From the NCBI GenBank assembly GCA_051881455.1, contig JBJEPX010000026.1:1-58778 (forward strand): a stretch of 58,778 nt of DNA, read 5' to 3'. Positions 53,346 through 58,778 of this stretch are shown here, one piece after another. The translations under genes and the position numbers were made by a program. The notes beneath the pieces were generated by a model. It made no database searches. It saw nothing but the letters and a program-made list of their open reading frames with translations, and was not told where the DNA came from. How positions within the stretch are numbered: position 1 is the first letter of the stretch; the number at the start of each line of letters is the position of its first letter. Source of the DNA: Fimenecus sp051881455 (GTDB taxonomy: Bacteria > Bacillota > Clostridia > Oscillospirales > Acutalibacteraceae).

Positions 53346-55133
53346 ATGACAGCAGAAAGTTTGTTTCCCATAAATGAGCCTTTTTACGAGGCTCGGCAGA
53401 TTGAAAATTTCAAAGAGCTTATTGACCAAAGCGAACAGCTTTATTCCGACCGCCCTGCTTACAAGCTGAAAAATAAGGACGGAATATATTACGATGTGAC
53501 ATATAAAAAGTTTCGTCACGACATATATTATTTAGGCAACAGCCTTATTGACGATAATTATTCACGCAAGCATATCGCGGTTATCGGTGCAAATTCATAT
53601 AAATGGGCGGTAACTTATCTTGCCGTTACTTGCAGTAACAATGTAATAGTTCCCATTGATAAGGAGCTTATGACTGACAATGTGCTGGATATTTTAAAGG
53701 ACTCCGATTCAATTATGCTTTTCGGAGATGAGAAGTATCTTTCGGCCGTTGCAGAGAGAATTGACGAGCTGCCCGAGGGCTTCAAGCTTTATTCCTTTGA
53801 TGAAACAGATAATAAAGCTCTGCTTTCTTATGATGAATATTTTGAAGCAGGCAGGCAGATGTATAAAAAGGGTAAAAAATATTTAAACGATGTAACTCTT
53901 GATAAAGACGCAATGACATCTCTTTTGTTTACATCGGGTACAACCGGCGTTGCAAAGGGAGTTTGTTTGAGCCAGCATAACATATGCTCGGTTATAACAA
54001 ACCTTGCCGGCGTGGTAAAGATTAATCCCGAAGACCAGCTTCTTTCGGTATTGCCAATACACCATACATATGAATGTACTCTCGGCTTCCTTATGATAAT
54101 TTATTCAGGCGCCTGCATTGCGTTCTGTCAGGGACTCAGATATATCACCAAAAATATGCAGGAAATTAAGCCCACAATTTTCATAACAGTTCCGCTTATG
54201 ATTGAAAAAATCCACGGCAGAATAATGAAAAAGCTTGATGAGAAAAAGGGCGGTAAGCTTATTTTCGGCGTGGGCAAAACTGCCGCAATGTTCGGTAAAG
54301 CTTTGGGAATGAAGGATATTGAGCGCAAAATTTTTGCCGAGGTGCTTGAAAATTTCGGCGGCAGACTGCGCCTTCTCATAACCGGTGCCGCGGCGCTTGA
54401 CCCGAGAGTTGCTGAGGACTTTATTAAAATGGGTATTGATATTTATATCGGCTACGGTCTTACCGAATGCGCTCCCCTTGTAATCGGCAATCACGATAAG
54501 CTTATGCTTCCCGATTCCGTGGGTACTCCGCTGCCGAATGTTGAGGCATGTATTCACAATCCCGATGATTTAGGCGTGGGCGAAATTTGGATTAAAGGCC
54601 CCATGGTAATGTCGGGCTACTATAAAAATCAAAAGGCAACCGATGAGGTACTAACAGAGGACGGTTGGTTCAGAACGGGCGACCTCGGTACTGTTGACCG
54701 CAACAACTGCTACAAGATTACGGGGCGCTGTAAAAATGTTATCGTTACTAAGAATGGTAAAAACATCTTCCCCGAGGAGGTTGAGCTTTATCTCAACAAT
54801 TCTCCCGTTATTGAGGAAAGTCTTGTTTTCGGCGACGATGTGGATGATGAAACCCTTGTCAGCGCAAAAATATATCCCAATTATGAGCAGATAAAGAAAA
54901 ATCTCAAACGCCAGGAGCTTACTCAGGAAGAAATCAGAGCTTCAATTGCCGAAGCGATTAAAGAGGTTAATAAGAAGCTTCCCAAATACAAAAAAATAAT
55001 GAGCTTCGATATTCGTGAAAACGAGTTTATTAAAACAACAACTCAAAAAATTAAAAGATATGCAAATCTTGACGATAAAAAGTCAGAGGATAATGAAGAA
55101 GAAAACGACGAAACAGAGGCAACAGAGGAATAA
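53346..55133 (+). CDS. Long-chain acyl-CoA ligase-like AMP-forming enzyme
   Basis: A 595-residue ANL-superfamily enzyme. The P-loop-like motif LLFTSGTTGVAKGV lies near 195, the A5 motif GYGLTECAPL near 370, the A7 motif WFRTGDLG near 440, and the A10 Lys region QKIKRYAN near 570, followed by an acidic tail. It activates a carboxylic acid, likely a fatty acid, as acyl-adenylate and then thioester. GAGGTAAAA precedes the ATG. Downstream flavoprotein and thioredoxin genes follow closely. Confidence 0.9.
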   Translation: MTAESLFPINEPFYEARQIENFKELIDQSEQLYSDRPAYKLKNKDGIYYDVTYKKFRHDIYYLGNSLIDDNYSRKHIAVIGANSYKWAVTYLAVTCSNNVIVPIDKELMTDNVLDILKDSDSIMLFGDEKYLSAVAERIDELPEGFKLYSFDETDNKALLSYDEYFEAGRQMYKKGKKYLNDVTLDKDAMTSLLFTSGTTGVAKGVCLSQHNICSVITNLAGVVKINPEDQLLSVLPIHHTYECTLGFLMIIYSGACIAFCQGLRYITKNMQEIKPTIFITVPLMIEKIHGRIMKKLDEKKGGKLIFGVGKTAAMFGKALGMKDIERKIFAEVLENFGGRLRLLITGAAALDPRVAEDFIKMGIDIYIGYGLTECAPLVIGNHDKLMLPDSVGTPLPNVEACIHNPDDLGVGEIWIKGPMVMSGYYKNQKATDEVLTEDGWFRTGDLGTVDRNNCYKITGRCKNVIVTKNGKNIFPEEVELYLNNSPVIEESLVFGDDVDDETLVSAKIYPNYEQIKKNLKRQELTQEEIRASIAEAIKEVNKKLPKYKKIMSFDIRENEFIKTTTQKIKRYANLDDKKSEDNEEENDETEATEE

Positions 55134-55138
55134 AATCA

Positions 55139-55732
55139 ATGATTTTAGGTTATAACAACGATACTGAAAACTTTTCAAACGGCACAAAGGTGCTGGCGCT
55201 TATGGCGTCACCTCGAAAAACAGGATATACGGCAAAGCTTCTCGGAACGCTTTTGCGTGAGTTCCCAAAGGGGACAGCTATTGAAATAGTCAATCTTTAT
55301 GAGCTTAATCCCACACCCTGCAACGCTTGCGGATACTGCAAGGCGGTAAACGGTTGTTCCAAAAAGGATTTGGAGGATTTTTTCAAAAAGTTTGAAGAGG
55401 CAGATGTAATTGTGTTCGCAACCCCTGTATATTTTATGGGAGTTCCGGCACCGTTTAAGGCGCTGATTGACCGCTTTCAGCGGTATTATGAAGCAAGGTT
55501 TCGTCGCAATATTAAAACTCCTATTGAAAAGACTCGCAAGGCGGTGCTTATTGTTACCTCAGGCGGCGACGGTGAGATTGGCTTTGAGGTTATAAAGCAT
55601 CAGCTTTTGCAGGCGGCAACGGTGCTCAATATTGATTTTAAGGGCGCAATGCTTGCAAGAAACACCGATAAATGCGGCGTTGACAAAACAGATATTGAAA
55701 AAGCAAAATCACTTTACAGGAGCGTGAGATAA
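55139..55732 (+). CDS. NADPH-dependent FMN reductase / iron-sulfur flavoprotein-like
   Basis: A 197-residue flavodoxin-fold protein. The FMN phosphate loop reads LMASPRKTGYTAKLL near 22, then a cysteine cluster CNACGYCKAVNGC (about 61-73) like the ISF family, and ATPVYFMGVPAPFKALIDR. It is 5 bases after the acyl-CoA ligase and overlaps no gene. It probably shuttles electrons; whether the cysteines bind an Fe-S cluster is unproven. Confidence 0.87.
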   Translation: MILGYNNDTENFSNGTKVLALMASPRKTGYTAKLLGTLLREFPKGTAIEIVNLYELNPTPCNACGYCKAVNGCSKKDLEDFFKKFEEADVIVFATPVYFMGVPAPFKALIDRFQRYYEARFRRNIKTPIEKTRKAVLIVTSGGDGEIGFEVIKHQLLQAATVLNIDFKGAMLARNTDKCGVDKTDIEKAKSLYRSVR

Positions 55733-56044
55733 ATGTCAGTAATTAAAGTTAATCTTGAAAATTTTTCTCAGGAGGTATTAAAGTCCGATAAGCCGGTGCT
55801 TTTGGATTTTTATGCCGATTGGTGCGGACCGTGCAATATGATGGCACCCGAAATGGAAGCCTTTGCCGAAGAGACTAAAACGGTAAAGGTGTGCAAGCTT
55901 GATGTTGACGAAGCAACAGACCTTGCAATGACCTTCGGCGTCATGAGCATTCCCACCGTTATCCTTTTTAAAAACGGTGAGGAGGTTGACCGTTTCGTGG
56001 GCGCCCGTGAAAAGGACGGCATTGCCGAGTTCTGCGGTGAATAA
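55733..56044 (+). CDS. Thioredoxin
   Basis: A 103-residue single-domain thioredoxin with DFYADWCGPCNMMAPEME (redox WCGPC) and the cis-Pro loop MSIPTVILFKNGEEVDRFVG. It starts immediately after the flavoprotein stop, suggesting a joint thiol-redox role. Confidence 0.95.
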   Translation: MSVIKVNLENFSQEVLKSDKPVLLDFYADWCGPCNMMAPEMEAFAEETKTVKVCKLDVDEATDLAMTFGVMSIPTVILFKNGEEVDRFVGAREKDGIAEFCGE

Positions 56045-56063
56045 TTCGAATTTGAGCAAAGAA

Positions 56064-56091
56064 AAACGGTGAGAAAACTCACCGTTTTTTT
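56064..56091. terminator. Bidirectional terminator
   Basis: AAACGGTGAG, AAAA, CTCACCGTTTTTTT. The stem includes the tcdA stop codon on the minus strand. Confidence 0.85.
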
Positions 56092-56762
56092 ATTATATCC
56101 TTAACAACCTCGCCTGCAATAATCAGACCTGCCGTCGAGGGAACAAAGGCAATGCTTGCAGGAGTGCGCTCACCGTCTGTTTTAGGTTCTTCCTCCGAAT
56201 AGAGCACCTTTAAGCCTTTTACATCACGCTTTTTCAGTTCTCTGCGCATAACTCTGCACAGGGGACAAACGCTCGTCTTGTAAATATCGCTTATTTTAAA
56301 TGCGGTGGGGTCAAGCTTGTTCCCCGTGCCCATGGAAGCGATTATGGGAATGTTAAGCTGTTCCGCTTTTACTGCAAGGTCGATTTTTGCCGTCACATTA
56401 TCAATGGCGTCAATAATGTAATCGTATTGGGAGAGCATAAACTCGTCGGTATTTTCAGGCATATACATTTTTACTATGGGAGCAACCTCGCATTTAGGGT
56501 TGATGTCACGAATACGCTCTGCCGCTATCTCCGCTTTGTTTTTCCCAACGGTAGAGTGGAGAGCGTAAAGCTGACGGTTAATATTTGTAATATCCACAGT
56601 GTCCTTATCCACCACCGTCATTTTCCCCGCTCCGCATCGGGCGAGAGCTTCGGCAACATAAGAGCCCACGCCGCCCAAGCCGAATATTATGATATTTGCA
56701 TTATGAAGTTTTGAAAGCGCATCTTTACCGATAAGCCTTTCTGTTCTTGAAAATTCAAGCAT
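56079..56762 (-). CDS. tcdA: tRNA threonylcarbamoyladenosine dehydratase (TcdA/CsdL)
   Basis: A 227-residue E1-like ThiF-family protein: N-terminal FSRTERLIGKDALSKLHNA, the Rossmann motif IFGLGGVGSYVAEALARCG, DKDTVDITNINRQ and DAIDNVTAKIDL. It cyclises t6A to ct6A in tRNA with ATP. Normal length is about 250, so it is slightly short at the C-terminus. Confidence 0.93.
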   Translation of the reverse strand: MLEFSRTERLIGKDALSKLHNANIIIFGLGGVGSYVAEALARCGAGKMTVVDKDTVDITNINRQLYALHSTVGKNKAEIAAERIRDINPKCEVAPIVKMYMPENTDEFMLSQYDYIIDAIDNVTAKIDLAVKAEQLNIPIIASMGTGNKLDPTAFKISDIYKTSVCPLCRVMRRELKKRDVKGLKVLYSEEEPKTDGERTPASIAFVPSTAGLIIAGEVVKDIIKKR

Positions 56763-56792
56763 AAATTATCACCTGAGTTTTATTTTAACATA

Positions 56793-56821
56793 TTGAAATC
56801 CTTTCGGCAATAGTGTATAAT
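56793..56821 (+). promoter_or_regulatory. ychF promoter
   Basis: TTGAAA (56793-56798), 17-bp spacer, TATAAT (56816-56821). Confidence 0.75.
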
Positions 56822-56855
56822 ATTCTGTTAGAAATTGCTTTTAAGGATGATATTG

Positions 56856-57950
56856 ATGAAGTTAGGAATAGTAGGACTTCCCAATGTGGGTAAGAGTACG
56901 CTGTTTAATGCAATTACAAATGCCGGTGCACAGTCCGCAAACTATGCTTTTTGTACTATTGAGCCAAATGTGGGCGTTGTAGCCGTGCCTGATTACAGGC
57001 TGGATAAACTGACGGAAATGTATAATCCTGTTAAAACAACACCTGCAACAATCGAATTTGTAGATATTGCAGGTCTTGTAAAAGGCGCTTCAAAGGGCGA
57101 GGGCTTGGGCAATAAATTCTTGTCCCATATCCGTGAGGTGGACGCCATTATTCATGTTGTCCGTTGTTTTGATAATGACGATATTATTCATGTTGAGGGC
57201 AGTGTTGATCCCCAAAGAGATATTGAAACCATAAATCTTGAACTGATTTTGTCCGATATTGAGCTTCTTGACAGAAGAATCGACCGCAGTGCAAAGGCTA
57301 TGAAGGGGGATAAATCCCTTGCAAAAGAGGTGGATTTTCTCAAAAGACTCCGCGGTGAACTTGAAAACGGCATTAACGCAAGAGCAGTTGAAATGGACGA
57401 TGAAGAAAGAGAAATTATGAATACGGTTGCTCTCCTCTCCTCAAAGCCTGTGATTTATGCCTGCAATATGAGCGAGGAGGATTTTGCAAACGATATCCGT
57501 GAAAACGCAAGATACAATGCGGTTTGCGAAATCGCAAAGGCGGAAAATGCCGAGGTTCTACCCATCTGTGCCGAGCTTGAAGCACAAATTGCAGAGCTCA
57601 GCAAAGACGAAAAAGAAATGTTCTTAAACGATTTGGGCATTGAAAAGGGCGGGCTTGACCTGCTCATTCAGCGTTCATATAATCTTCTCGGCCTTATATC
57701 CTACCTCACCGCAGGTCAGCCCGAGGTAAGAGCGTGGACAATCAAAAAGGGAACAAAAGCGCCCCAGGCGGCAGGAAAAATTCATTCCGACTTTGAGCGC
57801 GGATTTATCCGTGCCGAGGTCATAGCATATGACGATTTGATGGCTTGCGGCTCCATGCAGGCGGCAAAGGAAAAAGGCCTTGTCCGCAGTGAGGGCAAGG
57901 AATATGTTATGAACGACGGCGATATTGTGCTGTTCCGTTTCAATGTGTAA
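56856..57950 (+). CDS. ychF: YchF/OLA1-type ATPase
   Basis: A 364-residue Obg-related P-loop protein: MKLGIVGLPNVGKSTLFNAI, switch DIAGLVKGASKGEGLGN, the NMSE specificity motif (giving ATP preference in place of NKxD) and the C-terminal TGS domain. It is a ribosome-associated ATPase involved in stress responses. The ATG at 56856 has AAGGA 8 bases upstream; a start 7 codons earlier overlaps it. Confidence 0.96.
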   Translation: MKLGIVGLPNVGKSTLFNAITNAGAQSANYAFCTIEPNVGVVAVPDYRLDKLTEMYNPVKTTPATIEFVDIAGLVKGASKGEGLGNKFLSHIREVDAIIHVVRCFDNDDIIHVEGSVDPQRDIETINLELILSDIELLDRRIDRSAKAMKGDKSLAKEVDFLKRLRGELENGINARAVEMDDEEREIMNTVALLSSKPVIYACNMSEEDFANDIRENARYNAVCEIAKAENAEVLPICAELEAQIAELSKDEKEMFLNDLGIEKGGLDLLIQRSYNLLGLISYLTAGQPEVRAWTIKKGTKAPQAAGKIHSDFERGFIRAEVIAYDDLMACGSMQAAKEKGLVRSEGKEYVMNDGDIVLFRFNV

Positions 57951-57958
57951 TTTAATAA

Positions 57959-57992
57959 TAAACTGTTTAATAGCATATTAAACAGTTTTATA
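57959..57992 (+). terminator. ychF terminator
   Basis: AAACTGTTTAATA, GCA, TATTAAACAGTTTT: a 13-bp stem. Confidence 0.85.
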
Positions 57993-57993
57993 T

Positions 57994-58070
57994 GCGCTTG
58001 TAGCTCAGTTGGATAGAGCGTCAGACTCCGACTCTGAAGGCCGCTGGTTCGACTCCAGTCAGGCGCGCCA
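57994..58070 (+). tRNA. tRNA-Arg (anticodon CCG)
   Basis: The 77 bases fold as a cloverleaf: acceptor GCGCTTG/CAGGCGC, D stem GCTC/GAGC, anticodon stem TCAGA/TCTGA with loop CTCCGAC (anticodon CCG), T stem GCTGG/CCAGT, encoded CCA. Confidence 0.95.
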
Positions 58071-58071
58071 G

Positions 58072-58103
58072 AAAAAGACGATTGCGAGAGCAATCGTCTT
58101 TTT
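58072..58103 (+). terminator. tRNA-Arg terminator
   Basis: AAAAAGACGATTGC, GAGA, GCAATCGTCTTTTT. Confidence 0.9.
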
Positions 58104-58540
58104 CAATGAAATTCGTTCCTTGCGGAACGAGTGAAATATCTTCAATATGAAATATTTGCTTCGCAAATGTGAAATATGCCTGCGGCATATTAAGGAACGA
58201 ATTTTATTTCACATTTTGTCATATGACAAAATATTTCATAATCCGTTAGGATTATAACATATCCGCGAAGCGCATTGTGCGTAGCGGGTATGTTGCAATG
58301 TTCTCCGAAACATAGAAATCTATGATTTCGTTATGTTTCGTGAGGTTATTATTTCATATTGCGGTAGCAATATTTCATTTGCAAAGGAAAGTACAGGTTT
58401 ATAGAGTTCAATTCTACTCACAAAAAACGCAAAAGCATCTTTTTCAATGAAATTCGTGCCTTGCGGTATAAGTGAAATATTACTTCGTAATATGAAATAC
58501 GCAAAGCGTATTTCATTTGCTATATTTCGTGGCGGTTCAA
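58104..58540. repeat. Dense stem-loop repeat array with tRNA-tail fragments
   Basis: No gene. The run shows many short perfect hairpins embedded in TGAAAT-type spacers: GAAATATTTGCTTCGCAAAT, ATATGCCTGCGGCATAT, TTTTGTCATATGACAAAA, ATCCGTTAGGAT and ATACGCAAAGCGTAT. The opening TTTTTCAATGAAATTCGT occurs at about 58100 and again at 58440. A T-arm-like AGAGTTCAATTCT (58401) lies before the second copy, and GGTTCAAGTCC (58533) after it, suggesting decayed tRNA 3' ends. Confidence 0.75.
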
Positions 58541-58586
58541 GTCCATATTAGAAATTTGCGAAGACTTTTTTGTTACCTCTTTACAG

Positions 58587-58638
58587 AAAAAATCACCCGA
58601 AGACCTTGATGTATAAGGCTTTTGGGTGATTTTTTTTG
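58587..58638. terminator. Strong hairpin with flanking A and T tracts
   Basis: AAATCACCCGAAG...CTTTTGGGTGATTTTTTTT with an inner CCTT/AAGG pairing; works in either direction. From here to the end (58778) no gene is seen; GTGAGGGGAGTCGAAC (58730) looks like the complement of a tRNA T arm. Confidence 0.7.
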
Positions 58639-58778
58639 ATTCTTTAATTTTTTATGTTCTGTATGGCCTGTTAAAGCAACTATTTTACAAAACGCTGTTT
58701 TCCTTATTTTTATTCTCGTTTAATTAAGGTGAGGGGAGTCGAACACAATATGCCGAAAATTTGATATTACGGCGTATT

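Noticed and set aside
58104..58540. CRISPR array
   Set aside because: The repeated units are unequal-length palindromes with no constant repeat-spacer period and no cas genes nearby.

Overview
The window reads as a chromosomal segment of a strictly anaerobic member of the Clostridia, probably an uncultured gut Oscillospiraceae/Ruminococcaceae-type bacterium. The reasons are the fermentative core (pyruvate:ferredoxin oxidoreductase, electron-bifurcating [FeFe] hydrogenase, formate-tetrahydrofolate ligase), Firmicutes-style GGAGG ribosome binding sites, clear TTGACA-17-TATAAT promoters, RNase M5 and Mini-RNase III, ThyX instead of ThyA, and a ZTP riboswitch. Species cannot be given from sequence reading alone.

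Layout. 1-2.2 kb: mrnC (partial) and obg on the minus strand, then a small membrane protein behind two LexA-like boxes. 2.8-6.3 kb: vitamin B6 salvage locus (PdxR-type MocR regulator divergent from pyridoxal kinase, ECF S component and a radical SAM gene). 6.4-11.5 kb: bifurcating hydrogenase operon with an embedded HATPase gene. 11.6-13.4 kb: lipoprotein MltG, a 273-bp MITE-like element and an XRE membrane regulator. 13.8-17.4 kb: nifJ. 17.7-19.7 kb: CNNM/CorC protein and QueH. 19.8-21.4 kb: PadR/HAAS pair. 21.5-23.6 kb: intergenic repeats, GNAT and TrmB. 23.7-24.6 kb: aldo/keto reductase. 24.7-31.0 kb: seven-gene minus operon (tmk, DUF2156, GNAT, DJ-1, MTHFS, MltG, U32). 31.2-35.0 kb: tandem-domain ThyX, amidase and a GH110-like beta-helix protein. 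35.1-35.8 kb: tRNA-Gln plus duplicated tRNA-tail repeats. 36.0-40.8 kb: AT-rich accessory island (TIR protein, SLATT-like membrane protein, MazG-like protein, VOC protein, dGTPase-like HD protein). 41.0-43.7 kb: formate transporter and riboswitch-controlled fhs. 43.7-46.3 kb: two-component system. 46.5-53.3 kb: alaS, HIT, comEC, holA, rnmV. 53.3-58.0 kb: acyl-CoA ligase, flavoprotein, thioredoxin, tcdA, ychF. 58.0-58.8 kb: tRNA-Arg followed by a dense hairpin-repeat array.

Metabolic logic: PFOR makes acetyl-CoA and reduced ferredoxin. The trimeric hydrogenase can consume reduced ferredoxin and NADH together to release H2. Fhs, MTHFS and the FNT channel serve formate and one-carbon flow, with fhs under ZTP control.

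The most interesting parts are the AT-rich island, whose products are all predicted to attack or sanitise nucleotides (a plausible antiphage cluster: TIR NADase-like plus SLATT-like membrane protein, MazG, dGTPase), the two tRNA-linked repeat arrays that carry tRNA 3'-end fragments, the MITE-like element, the modular palindromic intergenic repeats, and the SOS-box-controlled small membrane protein.
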